This document shows, piece by piece, positions 31,403-42,227 of a stretch of DNA of 64,000 nucleotides. Origin of the DNA: Bacillota bacterium. Its GTDB lineage: Bacteria > Bacillota_I > Bacilli_A > Acholeplasmatales > Acholeplasmataceae. Position 1 is the stretch's first letter. Each line of letters opens with the position of its first letter. The notes under the pieces were generated by a model. That model saw nothing but the letters and a program-made list of their open reading frames with translations, was not told where the DNA came from and did not search any database. The DNA is taken from positions 1 through 64,000 of the forward strand of contig JAHISX010000053.1 in the NCBI GenBank assembly GCA_018817915.1, read 5' to 3'. A program made the translations under genes and the position numbers.

Positions 31403-31726
31403 ATGAAATTGATATTAGCTATCGTATCCAATGATGATGCAAACAAAGTTCAAAAAGCATTAGTCCAAGATAGATTCTTTTCAACGCGTCTTGCAACAAC
31501 AGGCGGTTTCTTAAGAGCAGGTAATGTAACATTTCTTATTGGTGTTAACGATGAGAAAGTACCACAAGCACTAGAAATCATCGAAGCACACAGTAAAAAG
31601 AGAACGAAACTCGTTCCAAATACCATTGTTAATGAATTTGGATCATTCTCTGCATTACCAATAGAAGTAGAAGTCGGCGGAGCAACTGTATTTGTTGTTA
31701 ACGTTGACCAATTTGTTAAAATATAG
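31403..31726 (+). CDS. darA: PII-like cyclic-di-AMP receptor (DarA/PstA/YaaQ family)
   Basis: MKLILAIVSNDDANKVQKALVQDRFFSTRLATTGGFLRAGNVTFLIGV matches the YaaQ/DarA consensus. Confidence 0.9.
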   Translation: MKLILAIVSNDDANKVQKALVQDRFFSTRLATTGGFLRAGNVTFLIGVNDEKVPQALEIIEAHSKKRTKLVPNTIVNEFGSFSALPIEVEVGGATVFVVNVDQFVKI

Positions 31727-31821
31727 TTGCATTTTATGAAATAAATGCTACAATATAAAAGGCGGTAACAAGGATAAGGGAAAGCCAACCCTGTCTTTAG
31801 TTATTCGAGAAAGGATACAAC

Positions 31822-32091
31822 ATGGCACTCGATAAGGCAAAAAAGACTGAAATCATTAAAGCTTATGCAATTAAAGAAGGGGACACTGGTTCACCAGAAG
31901 TCCAAATCGCTGTTCTCACACAGGAAATCAACGATTTAAACAACCATCTTCAACAGCATATTCATGATTTTCACTCTCGTCGTGGTCTTTACATGAAGAT
32001 CGGACTAAGACGTCGCTTGTTAAAGTATTTACGTTCAAGAGATGTAAATCGTTATCAAGAATTGATTCAAAAACTTGGATTACGTCGTTAA
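31822..32091 (+). CDS. rpsO: 30S ribosomal protein S15
   Basis: [51 protein letters not shown]. Confidence 0.97.
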   Translation: MALDKAKKTEIIKAYAIKEGDTGSPEVQIAVLTQEINDLNNHLQQHIHDFHSRRGLYMKIGLRRRLLKYLRSRDVNRYQELIQKLGLRR

Positions 32092-32239
32092 AAAGATTGC
32101 TGATGCAATCTTTTTTTTTATAGATGAAGCGATTATGCTTCATTCCTATGATTTTACTATCAAAAAAATTAAATTATGGTATAATTAATAAGGTTAAAAA
32201 AATAAGAATAGAAATATAAAATGAAGGAGATTTTATATC

Positions 32240-34372
32240 ATGCAAAAGAAAGTATATGAAACAACACTAGGCGGTAGAGTGCTGCGTGTTGAAACAGGTG
32301 AAATGGCAAAGCAAGCAGCAGGTTCAGCTTTGATTTCATATGGTGACTCTACAGTATTAAGCGTTGTAACAGCTAGAAACGAAGCTTCCACTCAAGATTT
32401 CTTCCCTTTAATGGTAATATATCAGGAAAAGCTTTATGCAGCAGGAAAAATCCCTGGTGGATTTTTAAGAAGAGAAGGTAGACCTTCAGAACATGAAACA
32501 TTAACATCACGTTTAATTGATAGACCTCTACGTCCATTATTTCCAGAAGGATTTAAGAACGAAGTTCAAATCATTAATACAGTTTTATCAAGTGATCCAG
32601 AGTGTACAACTGAAATGGCTGCATTATTGGGTTCATCATTGGTTTTAGGACTATCTAATATTCCATTCAATGGTCCAATTGCTGGTGTTCAGATTGGTAG
32701 AATAAATGGTGAATTTATCATCAATCCAACACCTGATCAATTATTAGAAAGTGATATGGATTTAATTGTTACTGGAACTAAGACAGCAATCAACATGGTT
32801 GAAGCTGGTGCTAAGCAAGTCAATGAAACTGACATGTTAGCAGCAATAATGTTTGGTCATGAAATCATTAAAGAATTGATTACATTCCAAGAAAAAATTC
32901 AAGCAGATTTTGACATAGTCAAGATGGAATTTGATAATTTTGCAGTTGAAGATGCAGTTAGAGACGAAGTTAATGCATATGCAAAAGTTCGTTTAATTGA
33001 AGCTGTATCCATTTTTGACAAACTTGAAAGATATCATGCAATTGATGCAATATCTGAAGAAACAATTAAACATTTCGAAAAAAAATCATTCTTTAGACTT
33101 GTTGATGACGTTAAAGTATTCGATGAAAAAACACAAAAATCCTATCTTGCACAAGTTAAGAAAGTATTAGATGGTATTGTTACTGCTGAAGTTAGAAGAT
33201 TGATTACTCAAGACAAAGTACGCCCTGATGGACGTAAAGTTGATGAAATCAGAGCATTATCATCTCGCGTAGATGTTTTACCAAGAACTCATGGTTCAAG
33301 TTTATTCACAAGAGGTCAAACTCAAGCTTTAGGTGTTGTTACACTTGGTGCTTTAGGTGAAAACCAAATTATTGATGGTCTTGGTCTTGATGATTCAAAG
33401 AGATTTATGTTACATTATAATTTTCCACCATTTAGTGTTGGTGAAACAGGACGTTATGGTTTTGTTGGACGTCGAGAAGTAGGACATGGAGCATTAGGCG
33501 AACGTGCCTTGTTACAAGTTTTACCTAATGAAGAAGAATTCCCTTACACCATTCGTGTTGTATCAGAAATTCTTGAATCTAATGGATCAAGTTCACAAGC
33601 AACAATCTGTGCTGGTACGATGGCATTAATGGCTGCAGGTGTACCAATTAAGGCTCCAGTTGCTGGTATTGCTATGGGTTTAATTATGGAAGGTGAATAT
33701 TACACCATCCTATCTGATATTCAAGGTATGGAAGATCATGAAGGCGATATGGACTTCAAGGTTGCAGGTACTGAAACTGGTATTACAGCTTTACAAATGG
33801 ATATTAAGATTTCTGGTATTACAGAACAAATTTTAAAAGAAGCACTTGAACAAGCACGTTTAAGCAGACTTCACATCTTGAAGCATATGTTAGAAACAAT
33901 TCCAACAGTTGCTCCTGATTTATCTAAATTTGCTCCTAAAGTTAAACTTCTTATGATCAATCCTGACAAGATTAGAGACGTTATTGGTGCTGGTGGTAAG
34001 ATTATCACTAAGATCATTGATGATAATAATGGTGTTAAGATCGATATTAGTCAAGATGGTAAAGTCATTTTGATGCATATGGAAACAAAATGGATTGAAA
34101 GTGCAGCACAAAGAATCATGGACTTAGTTCGTGAAGCTAAAGCTGGTGAAATCTATGAAGGTAAAGTCACACGTATTGAAAAATTTGGTTGTTTTGTTGA
34201 ATTATGGCCAGGTACTGAAGGATTAGTACATATTTCACGTCTTGCTAAAGAACGTGTAGAAAAAGTAGAATCTGTTGTATCAATTGGTGACCAAATTCTT
34301 GTTAAATGTATTGGCATAGATGATAAAGGCCGTGTAGACCTATCTAGAAAAGATGCATTAACCGTTAAATAA
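32240..34372 (+). CDS. pnp: Polyribonucleotide nucleotidyltransferase
   Basis: [36 protein letters not shown]-terminal KH and S1 domains. Confidence 0.97.
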   Translation: MQKKVYETTLGGRVLRVETGEMAKQAAGSALISYGDSTVLSVVTARNEASTQDFFPLMVIYQEKLYAAGKIPGGFLRREGRPSEHETLTSRLIDRPLRPLFPEGFKNEVQIINTVLSSDPECTTEMAALLGSSLVLGLSNIPFNGPIAGVQIGRINGEFIINPTPDQLLESDMDLIVTGTKTAINMVEAGAKQVNETDMLAAIMFGHEIIKELITFQEKIQADFDIVKMEFDNFAVEDAVRDEVNAYAKVRLIEAVSIFDKLERYHAIDAISEETIKHFEKKSFFRLVDDVKVFDEKTQKSYLAQVKKVLDGIVTAEVRRLITQDKVRPDGRKVDEIRALSSRVDVLPRTHGSSLFTRGQTQALGVVTLGALGENQIIDGLGLDDSKRFMLHYNFPPFSVGETGRYGFVGRREVGHGALGERALLQVLPNEEEFPYTIRVVSEILESNGSSSQATICAGTMALMAAGVPIKAPVAGIAMGLIMEGEYYTILSDIQGMEDHEGDMDFKVAGTETGITALQMDIKISGITEQILKEALEQARLSRLHILKHMLETIPTVAPDLSKFAPKVKLLMINPDKIRDVIGAGGKIITKIIDDNNGVKIDISQDGKVILMHMETKWIESAAQRIMDLVREAKAGEIYEGKVTRIEKFGCFVELWPGTEGLVHISRLAKERVEKVESVVSIGDQILVKCIGIDDKGRVDLSRKDALTVK

Positions 34373-34478
34373 GAATTAAATGGAGTTGAAAGACTCCATT
34401 TTTTTATTCTTAAGGTACATATCAGTCATTATGCTATAACAATGGTATAATAAATTATAGATTGAAAGGAGATTTAAT

Positions 34479-35072
34479 ATGAACTTAGAAGTAAGAGTAA
34501 ATCCTATTCGTCAGGTACGTAATGAAAATAAGGTGCCAGGTGTTATGTATGGTAAGTCTTTTGATTCAACATCGATACAAGTTGAAGACAAGGATCTTAA
34601 AGAAGCAATCAAGGCATATGGTAAAAATATGACGTTTAAAGTAAAATTGGAAGGTAAACAACATTATGTGTATATTGAACACGTTGAAACAACAGTTCTT
34701 AGACCACATGATATCATCCATTTTGATTTACGTTGTGTAGAAGCAAAAGAACATGTTTTCGCAATGATTCCTGTTGTTCTTCTCGGTAAAGAAAGTTTTT
34801 ATAAGTCAAAACTTTATCCTCAAGAAGCTATGACAGAAATTCAGGCAGAATATTTACCTGGTCATGGTGTTGCTAAATTTGAAGTTGACGTCTCACATAT
34901 GAAGCTAGGCGATACATTTAAAGTCAAAGATTTAGTTTTAGGAAAAGAAATCAAAGTCTTAGATGACCCAGAACATGCAATCGTTACCATTAGAGAAGTA
35001 CACATTAAAGTAGAAGTTGAAGACGTTGTTGAAGAAGAAGTTGAAGATGTTAAAGAAGAAGTCAAAGAGTAA
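34479..35072 (+). CDS. rplY: 50S ribosomal protein L25 (Ctc/TL5-like)
   Basis: RQVRNENKVPGVMYGKS N-terminus, TL5 domain, acidic C-terminal tail. Confidence 0.85.
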   Translation: MNLEVRVNPIRQVRNENKVPGVMYGKSFDSTSIQVEDKDLKEAIKAYGKNMTFKVKLEGKQHYVYIEHVETTVLRPHDIIHFDLRCVEAKEHVFAMIPVVLLGKESFYKSKLYPQEAMTEIQAEYLPGHGVAKFEVDVSHMKLGDTFKVKDLVLGKEIKVLDDPEHAIVTIREVHIKVEVEDVVEEEVEDVKEEVKE

Positions 35073-35117
35073 ATTCTAACATCTTGTTGAATTAATAACT
35101 TTATGCTATAATGTTTT

Positions 35118-35484
35118 TTGTCAGTGGAAGGTGATCGAGCCTATTTGATAGGTTAGGAAAGTCCATGCTAGCACATTCTGAGATGAATGTAGTGTTTGTG
35201 TCTAAGGAAAAAATAACTTAGGGTACGAGTAATCGTAACGGCGTTCGATGGTCTAAGGGAAACTATGACCTAGACGTAATGTGCCACAGAAACGAGTTGT
35301 TCAGAAATGAACAAATGAAACGCGGTAAACCCCTCAAGCTAGCAACCCAAATTTGGTAGGGGCACGTATAAAGACGAACTCAAGTCGATATATGCTACGA
35401 AGTAGAGATAAATGGTCACACCCTTTAAGGGAACAGAACATGGCTTATGCACATTGACTATTAAGGTCCTTCGGGACCTTTTTA
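35118..35484 (+). ncRNA. rnpB: RNase P RNA
   Basis: ggttaggaaagtccatgctagcac, ggtctaagggaaactatgacc, gtgccacagaaacgag...gaaacgcggtaaaccc; promoter TTGTTG-17-TATAAT upstream and terminator aaggtccttcgggaccttttt at the end. Confidence 0.93.
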
Positions 35485-35497
35485 CTAGGAGAAAATA

Positions 35498-36151
35498 ATG
35501 ATTATAAAAACGAATGGAATAGAACTGTTTTACGAAAAAATTGGAAAGGGTAAACCTTTGATTTTTTTGCATGGAAATGGTGAAGATCATCATACATTTG
35601 ATAGCTTAACAAAGGCATTAAAAGAATACTATACTTGCTATTTAGTGGATAGTAGAAACCATGGGAGTTCATCTCAAAATCAACCGCTTCATTACGAAGA
35701 TATGGCAGATGATATTTACGATTTTATCACGATTCTCGACCTTGAAAACCCAATAGTTTTTGGATTTAGTGATGGAGCTATTACTGCAATGATTTTATCA
35801 ATTAATCATCCCATGCTGCTTCATAAAATGATCTTAGCTGGTGGCAGTCTTGATCCTTATGGAGTGAAGAAATCTTTCTTCAAAATGATGGAAGCTGAAT
35901 ATGAAAAATCGAAGAATCCTTTCATAGAATTGATGCTAAAAGAACCGAGTATTTCATCTACTGATCTGCATCAGATAAAATGTCCAACATTGATATTAGC
36001 TGGTGAAAATGATTTGATTAAGTATTCACATACAAAAAAAATACACCAAGGTATTCTCAATTCAGAAATGATTATTGTTCAAGGACATGATCATGAAAGC
36101 TATATCTTAAATTCAGATTACTTGGCAGAGATTATTATTAAATTTGCATAA
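35498..36151 (+). CDS. Alpha/beta hydrolase
   Basis: IFLHGNGEDHHTF, GFSDGAI nucleophile elbow, CPTLILAGENDLI, GHDHESYI. Confidence 0.85.
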   Translation: MIIKTNGIELFYEKIGKGKPLIFLHGNGEDHHTFDSLTKALKEYYTCYLVDSRNHGSSSQNQPLHYEDMADDIYDFITILDLENPIVFGFSDGAITAMILSINHPMLLHKMILAGGSLDPYGVKKSFFKMMEAEYEKSKNPFIELMLKEPSISSTDLHQIKCPTLILAGENDLIKYSHTKKIHQGILNSEMIIVQGHDHESYILNSDYLAEIIIKFA

Positions 36152-36180
36152 AAAAATCCCATTTGATGGGATTTATTTGT

Positions 36181-37176
36181 TTAAAATAGGCCTAAAGCTC
36201 GAATGATGATAAATACGATATATGAGAAGTAGATTGCTACTAATATCCATCCTTCAAATCTAGAGATTTTTTGGTTTGTTATACAGAAAACTATTGTTAT
36301 TATTGTTATACCCATCAAGATGAAGATATCAAATAAAACATCAGCATTGACTCCAAGAGGAGTAACTAGTCCTGATAAACCAACAATAAGTAAAGTGTTA
36401 AATACATTTGAACCGATGATATTACCCAAAGCAATTTCATTTTCACCCTTCTTAGCAGCAACAACGCTTGTGACTAATTCGGGTAGCGATGTTCCAAGTG
36501 ATACAACACTGAGTCCCACAAGCGTTGTTGCTCTGGTTGCTGTCATGCTAAACACATCAACTAATAATTTAGTAGCGATATATTCAGCACCCGATGTGAC
36601 AAGGAAACCACCTAATGTCACGCCTCCTAAACCTAGGATTAATAAAAATATTGCTTTTTTTGTATCAACAAAGTGAATTTCTTCTTCTAAATTGACTTCC
36701 TGATGACTATGAAACATTAAATACATATAGAATGAAAAAAGTGCTAATAAGATCAGTGCTTCCCACCATACTATTTGTGCATCATTTTGAAAGAAAAATG
36801 CGACAATTCCAAATACAAATGTTAGACCAATCAAGAAGGGAAATTCTTGTTTATTCATCGACTTCTTAACTGCAATTGGCATCATAATTGCACTAAAACC
36901 AAGAATTAGTGTTAGATTTACAATATTTGAACCGATGATATTACCCAATGCTATGTCAGCTGTTGTACCATCAGCATGTGCAGATAATGAAGCTACAAAA
37001 CTCACAGCTAGCTCTGGTAAACTTGTTCCAAATGCGACCAAAGTAAGACCAATAATTAGAGGTGAAATTTTGAATTTCTTTGCAATAGATGCTGATGAAA
37101 CGATGAAATAATCTGCACCTTTGATTAATAGAACGAAACCAAAGAGTGTGATGATGACATTCAATGCAATACCCAT
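36181..37176 (-). CDS. CaCA-family (YrbG-like) Na+/Ca2+ exchanger
   Basis: Two alpha-repeats: GTSLPELAVSF...GNIIGSNIVN and GTSLPELVTSVVAAKKGENEIALGNIIGSNVFN. The true start is likely ATG 37176 (after gagagga); the ORF extension to 37272 lies in the leader. Confidence 0.92.
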   Translation of the reverse strand: MGIALNVIITLFGFVLLIKGADYFIVSSASIAKKFKISPLIIGLTLVAFGTSLPELAVSFVASLSAHADGTTADIALGNIIGSNIVNLTLILGFSAIMMPIAVKKSMNKQEFPFLIGLTFVFGIVAFFFQNDAQIVWWEALILLALFSFYMYLMFHSHQEVNLEEEIHFVDTKKAIFLLILGLGGVTLGGFLVTSGAEYIATKLLVDVFSMTATRATTLVGLSVVSLGTSLPELVTSVVAAKKGENEIALGNIIGSNVFNTLLIVGLSGLVTPLGVNADVLFDIFILMGITIITIVFCITNQKISRFEGWILVAIYFSYIVFIIIRALGLF

Positions 37177-37231
37177 GATGTTGTCAGTCCTCTCAATAAA
37201 ATCTAGAATATATATATTTCTGTTATCATAA

Positions 37232-37262
37232 TAAAAACCATCAAGACACCCATCTTGAAGGT
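37232..37262 (-). terminator. Putative intrinsic terminator inside the antiporter 5' leader
   Basis: Minus-strand RNA CCTTCAAGA-TGGGTG-TCTTGATGG-TTTTTATT. Confidence 0.6.
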
Positions 37263-37348
37263 CTCGTATCAAAGGATTAATGAAACTAAACGCTCAAATG
37301 AGATTTGCGCGATGAATTAAAGATTCAAGTTCACCCTATCATGCATCT

Positions 37349-37377
37349 ATTGTAGCATAATAACTAGAACCATTCAA
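37349..37377 (-). promoter_or_regulatory. Promoter of CaCA antiporter
   Basis: Minus strand TTGAAT-17 bp-TACAAT with TGC extended -10. Confidence 0.7.
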
Positions 37378-37422
37378 GATATAGTTTAAAGAATGCTAAC
37401 TAAATGATAAATGACCATTTCA

Positions 37423-37451
37423 TTGACTTTTGGCTATAAAAATAGTATGAT
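37423..37451 (+). promoter_or_regulatory. Promoter of CorB-like transporter operon
   Basis: TTGACT-17 bp-TATGAT. Confidence 0.7.
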
Positions 37452-37457
37452 GTATGT

Positions 37458-37599
37458 ATCACATGGTGATGGAGGACATAAAAGTAGAGATGGAAGAAAG
37501 CAGTAGTAGGATCGAAGATCCAGAATATCCGAAAAGCAAAGACAACATTAATGATGCTTTTTTTGATGTCTTTTTTTGTTGCAAAAAGGGGGGTAAATC
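37458..37599 (+). ncRNA. Structured 5' leader with terminator-like hairpin upstream of CorB-like genes
   Basis: Nested tatgt[atcacatggtgat]ggaggacata, ggatc-gaa-gatcc hairpin, and aaagaca...tgtcttttttt. Confidence 0.45.
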
Positions 37600-38907
37600 A
37601 TGTTATATTCAATAATTAGCATGCTATTACTCGTCATATTATCAGGCATTTTTGCAGCTGCAGAAATTGCATTAGTCGTTGTTAGTGACAATAAGATTAA
37701 TCAAGATGCAGATAAAGGAAATATTAAAGCAATCAGAATTCAAAAATTTTCAGAGTCACCAAGATCATATATGGCAACCATGCAAATGTTTATTGTTCTA
37801 ATCGCATTAGTCAATGGTGCAATTGCTTTAAACACATTCAGTAATTATTTCAGTCAATGGTTTGATAGTTCCTTAGGTTTTATAGAACCTTTAATAATTG
37901 TGATTACAGCATTAATATTGTTGGTGTTCCATGTGGTTTTTGGACAAATGATACCAAGAAGACTAGCTAATAAATATCCAGAAGCATTGGCATATGGATC
38001 CATAGGTTTCATAACTTTAATGACAAAAATGACTTATCCTGTAGTATGGCTTCTTGAACTAATTTCAAGTCTTATTGGTCGAATTTTTGGCCTGGATCCT
38101 AGTGATAGTGAAAGAAAAATGACAGAAGAAGAAATCAGAACTATTGTTGAAGCTAGTGGTAAAATGGGAAACATCGATGAAGAAGAAAGTGAAATGATTC
38201 AAAATATCTTTGACTTTTCTGATACCATTGTTGAAGAAATCATGACCCATCGAACTGAAATTTCAGCTTTAAATGTACGTTCCACAAAGAGCCAAGTTAT
38301 TAAGCATGTTCAAAACGAACAATTTACGAGATATCCTGTTTATGAAGGCGATATTGATCACATCATTGGAACACTTCATGTCAAGGATTTACTCAAATAT
38401 ATTGATAATGTTGAAGAGAAATTCTCAATTAGAAGTTTAATTAGACCCCCTTATTTTATTCCAGATTCGAAAAGAACTAGTGAGCTTTTCAAAGAAATGC
38501 AAAGCACAAAAAATCATATTGCAGTCGTCTTAGATGAATATGGTGGAACTGCTGGTATTGTAACAATTGAAGATTTACTAGAAGAAATTGTTGGAAATAT
38601 TTTTGATGAGTATGATGAAGTAGATGATGAAATTGTTCAAATTGAACAAGGCATATATGAAATCGATGGATTATGTAATATTAATGATGTTGAAGATAGC
38701 ATTGAAGCAGGATTACCAATTGATGATTATGATACTTTAGGTGGATTCATTTTAGGACAACTAGGTCGTTTTCCTAATGAAGATGAAGCTGTTGTTATTG
38801 AGTATCATGGTTATAAATATGAAGTGCTTGAAACAGAGGATAAAATTATCTCTAGAGTTCGAGTAACCAAATTAGAAGAGCAAGATGATTCTTCATTAGA
38901 TGAGTAG
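37600..38907 (+). CDS. CNNM/CorB-type (hemolysin C family) transporter with CBS domains
   Basis: DUF21 TM region, EEEIRTIVEASGKMGNIDEEESEMIQNIFDFSDTIVEEIMTHRTEI, IAVVLDEYGGTAGIVTIEDLLEEIVGNIFDEYD. Confidence 0.9.
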   Translation: MLYSIISMLLLVILSGIFAAAEIALVVVSDNKINQDADKGNIKAIRIQKFSESPRSYMATMQMFIVLIALVNGAIALNTFSNYFSQWFDSSLGFIEPLIIVITALILLVFHVVFGQMIPRRLANKYPEALAYGSIGFITLMTKMTYPVVWLLELISSLIGRIFGLDPSDSERKMTEEEIRTIVEASGKMGNIDEEESEMIQNIFDFSDTIVEEIMTHRTEISALNVRSTKSQVIKHVQNEQFTRYPVYEGDIDHIIGTLHVKDLLKYIDNVEEKFSIRSLIRPPYFIPDSKRTSELFKEMQSTKNHIAVVLDEYGGTAGIVTIEDLLEEIVGNIFDEYDEVDDEIVQIEQGIYEIDGLCNINDVEDSIEAGLPIDDYDTLGGFILGQLGRFPNEDEAVVIEYHGYKYEVLETEDKIISRVRVTKLEEQDDSSLDE

Positions 38908-38918
38908 GTTTACTGAAT

Positions 38919-40175
38919 ATGGAAAGTAATGATTTTATAACGATAGGTGTTTTAATATTTCTGATTCTATTATCGGCATTTTTCTCATCTGCAGAAATCG
39001 CTTTTTCGTCTTTGAATCAGATAAAACTTAAACATTATATCCAAAACGGTAATAAGAGAGCACAACAAACCCTTAAATTGTCTGAAAAATTCGAAAAAGT
39101 TTTAACGACTATTTTGATTGGAAATAATATCGTTAATATTTTATCAGCATCCATAGCGACTGTATTCTTCTTTAAATTTTGGCCCAATTACTATGTTACA
39201 ATTTCAACTGCTGTTATGACAACTTTGGTTTTAGTTTTTGGAGAAATAACTCCCAAAAGTTTAGCGAAGAAAATACCAGAAAAATATGCACTTGCAATTA
39301 CACCAGTGTTACGTGTATTTATTTGGGTTTTGACGCCTCTCAACTGGTTATTTGGTCTATGGCAAAAATTGATGAATAGAATGTTCAAATTCGAAAATGA
39401 AGCAGCAATTACAGAAGAAGAATTATTGACCTATGTTTCTGAAGTTCAGCATGAAGGTGGCATTAACGAAAACGAAGGCGAACTTATTCGTAGTGTTATT
39501 GATTTCGATGACTTGAAAGTTGAAGAAATACTTACACCTAGAGTACACGTGATTGGGGTATCACTTGAAGAAGAAGTTAAGAAAATTGTTCACACATTTA
39601 AGCATACTGGTTACTCTAGACTTCCAGTGTATGACGGGAATATTGATCATATTGTTGGAGTAATTAATCATAAGGATTTTTATAATCTTGTAGTTTTAGA
39701 AAAACAACCACTTGATTCGATTATTAAGCCACCTGTGTATGTTACTGAATATATGAAAGTATCACATTTACTTGAATTATTAAGAGCAAACAAATCACAT
39801 ATGGCTATTGTTAAAGATGAATTTGGTGGAACATTAGGTGTCGTTTCAATGGAAGATATTCTTGAAGAACTTGTTGGTGATATTTGGGATGAGCATGATG
39901 AAATCATTGAACAAATTGTAGAAATTGATGATCAAACATATAGAGTTAAAGGTAATGCAGATCTTGAAGATTTATTTGATTTACTAAAAATAAGTGAGGA
40001 TCTTGATTTTGCAACTGTCAACGGTTGGGTACTTGATGAATTGGGTAGAATAGCAACTGTTGGTGATGAATTTACTTATCAGAACTTAAAAGTTACAGTC
40101 ACTGCAGCCGATACTAAAAAAGTATTAGAAGTATTGATAGAAGTTATCTCTGATGATATCATTGAAGATTTTTAA
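38919..40175 (+). CDS. CNNM/CorB-type transporter with CBS domains (second paralogue)
   Basis: LLSAFFSSAEIAFSSLN, VEEILTPRVHVIGV, MAIVKDEFGGTLGVVSMEDILEELVGDIWDEHDE. Confidence 0.9.
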   Translation: MESNDFITIGVLIFLILLSAFFSSAEIAFSSLNQIKLKHYIQNGNKRAQQTLKLSEKFEKVLTTILIGNNIVNILSASIATVFFFKFWPNYYVTISTAVMTTLVLVFGEITPKSLAKKIPEKYALAITPVLRVFIWVLTPLNWLFGLWQKLMNRMFKFENEAAITEEELLTYVSEVQHEGGINENEGELIRSVIDFDDLKVEEILTPRVHVIGVSLEEEVKKIVHTFKHTGYSRLPVYDGNIDHIVGVINHKDFYNLVVLEKQPLDSIIKPPVYVTEYMKVSHLLELLRANKSHMAIVKDEFGGTLGVVSMEDILEELVGDIWDEHDEIIEQIVEIDDQTYRVKGNADLEDLFDLLKISEDLDFATVNGWVLDELGRIATVGDEFTYQNLKVTVTAADTKKVLEVLIEVISDDIIEDF

Positions 40176-40198
40176 GAGCCTTTAGGCTCTTTTTTTTG
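40172..40198 (+). terminator. Intrinsic terminator
   Basis: aagagccttt-aggctctttttttt. Confidence 0.8.
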
Positions 40199-40336
40199 GA
40201 AAGAAATCATTTCGATCTTTTTACATAAAAACGTTTTCGGTGATTACTTAAGGATAAATCGAAATATTCGTGCATTAAATGCTTTAAAAACACGTGTAAA
40301 AATGATACAATGATTAAGCGGAAGGATATAAGTGAT

Positions 40337-42160
40337 ATGAACAAAACAACTTTGAATGAAAGACAAAAAAATATCAGAAATTTTTCGATCATTGCACACA
40401 TTGATCATGGTAAATCTACCCTAGCTGATCGCTTGTTGCAAAAGACGAATACTGTCAGTGATCGTGAAATGAAAGAACAACTTCTCGACTCAATGGATTT
40501 AGAACGTGAACGTGGGATTACTATCAAATTAAATGCAGTAGAAATGGTCTATGAAGCCAAAAATGGTCAATCATACATCATGCATTTAATCGATACTCCA
40601 GGTCATGTTGATTTCACCTATGAAGTTTCGAGATCACTAGCTGCTTGCGAAGGCGCAATTTTAGTCGTAGACGCTGCTCAGGGTATCGAAGCACAAACAT
40701 TAGCAAATGTTTATTTAGCAATAGATAATAATTTAGAGATTATTCCAGTCATTAATAAAATAGATTTACCTAGTGCAGAACCAGAAAAAGTAATTAAAGA
40801 AATTGAAGATGTCATCGGGATTCCTGCACAACATGCAATTTTAGCATCAGCAAAAGAAGGTTTAGGTATTGATGAGATATTAGAAAGAATAGTTACAGAT
40901 ATTCCAGCACCTACTGGAGATGCAAATGAACCACTTCAGGCACTCGTTTTCGACTCAGTTTTTGACATGTATAAAGGTGTTATTCCTTATGTACGCGTTG
41001 TTAATGGAACGATTAAAAAAGGTGATTTGATAGAATTTATGGCTTCAAAAGCTAAATACGAAGTTATTGAAGTTGGTGTTCATACGCCTAAAGTTGTGAA
41101 ACGTGATATATTGGGACCAGGAGATGTTGGGTATTTAACTGCATCAATTCGTGATATTAACACGGTTGGTGTTGGTGATACTGTTACTTATGCGCATAGA
41201 CATACATCACATGCATTACCAGGTTATAGAAAAATGAATTCAGTTGTCTTTTGTGGGCTATACCCAATTGATACTGAACAGTTTAATGATTTAAAAGATG
41301 CTTTGGATAAACTCAAATTAAATGATGCATCCTTAGTTTATGAACCTGAAACTTCTCAAGCATTAGGATTTGGATTTAGAACTGGATTCTTAGGCTTACT
41401 GCATATGGAAATTGTTCAAGAAAGAATTCATAGAGAATTTAATATTGAACTGATAGCAACCGCTCCATCCGTACTTTACCATGTACATTTAACTGATGGC
41501 ACAATGATACCAATAGATAATCCGTCAAGACTTCCAGATCCTCAACGGATTGATTATATCGAAGAACCATATGTTAAAGCATCCATCATGACACCCAAAG
41601 AATATGTCGGTGCAATCATGGATATTTCACAGAAAAAAAGAGGCATATTCGGAGATTTAAAATATGTGGATGCCAATCGTGTTCATATAACCTATGACTT
41701 ACCTTTATCGGAAATTGTTTATGACTTTTTTGATAAACTTAAATCTTCAACGAAGGGTTATGCATCATTTGATTATGAAATGTCAGGATATAAACAATCA
41801 AAACTCCAAAAAATGGATATTCTACTCAATGGTGAAATTGTAGATGCACTATCACTAATTGTTCATCGTGATTTTGCATACTATAGAGGAAAAGCAATTT
41901 GTGAAAAAATGGTTCAATTAATACCAAGGCAAATGTTTGAAATTCCTGTTCAAGCTTCTCTTGGTAATAAAGTTATTGCTAGAACAACCATAAAAGCAAT
42001 GCGTAAAGATGTCCTTGCAAAATGTTATGGTGGGGATATAAGTAGAAAGAAAAAACTACTTTCCAAACAAAAAGAAGGAAAGAAAAAGATGAAATCAATT
42101 GGTCGTGTTGATATTCCTCAAGAAGCATTTATGGCAATTTTATCCAACAGTGATGAGTAA
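40337..42160 (+). CDS. lepA: Elongation factor 4 (LepA)
   Basis: [70 protein letters not shown]. Confidence 0.96.
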   Translation: MNKTTLNERQKNIRNFSIIAHIDHGKSTLADRLLQKTNTVSDREMKEQLLDSMDLERERGITIKLNAVEMVYEAKNGQSYIMHLIDTPGHVDFTYEVSRSLAACEGAILVVDAAQGIEAQTLANVYLAIDNNLEIIPVINKIDLPSAEPEKVIKEIEDVIGIPAQHAILASAKEGLGIDEILERIVTDIPAPTGDANEPLQALVFDSVFDMYKGVIPYVRVVNGTIKKGDLIEFMASKAKYEVIEVGVHTPKVVKRDILGPGDVGYLTASIRDINTVGVGDTVTYAHRHTSHALPGYRKMNSVVFCGLYPIDTEQFNDLKDALDKLKLNDASLVYEPETSQALGFGFRTGFLGLLHMEIVQERIHREFNIELIATAPSVLYHVHLTDGTMIPIDNPSRLPDPQRIDYIEEPYVKASIMTPKEYVGAIMDISQKKRGIFGDLKYVDANRVHITYDLPLSEIVYDFFDKLKSSTKGYASFDYEMSGYKQSKLQKMDILLNGEIVDALSLIVHRDFAYYRGKAICEKMVQLIPRQMFEIPVQASLGNKVIARTTIKAMRKDVLAKCYGGDISRKKKLLSKQKEGKKKMKSIGRVDIPQEAFMAILSNSDE

Positions 42161-42227
42161 ATTCTCATCACTTTTCTTTATTATGTAAACCAAATAAGGT
42201 ATAATAGAAATAAGGGAAGTGATTTGT

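Noticed and set aside
37232-37599. M-box, yybP-ykoY or fluoride riboswitch in the divergent leaders
   Set aside because: The conserved core sequences of these classes are not visible; left as unassigned structured leaders.
37491-37615. Possible leader peptide MEESSSRIEDPEYPKSKDNINDAFFDVFFCCKKGG in the CorB leader
   Set aside because: The GGAGG is poorly spaced and the C-terminal part is encoded by the terminator-like T-runs, so a structured RNA is the simpler reading.
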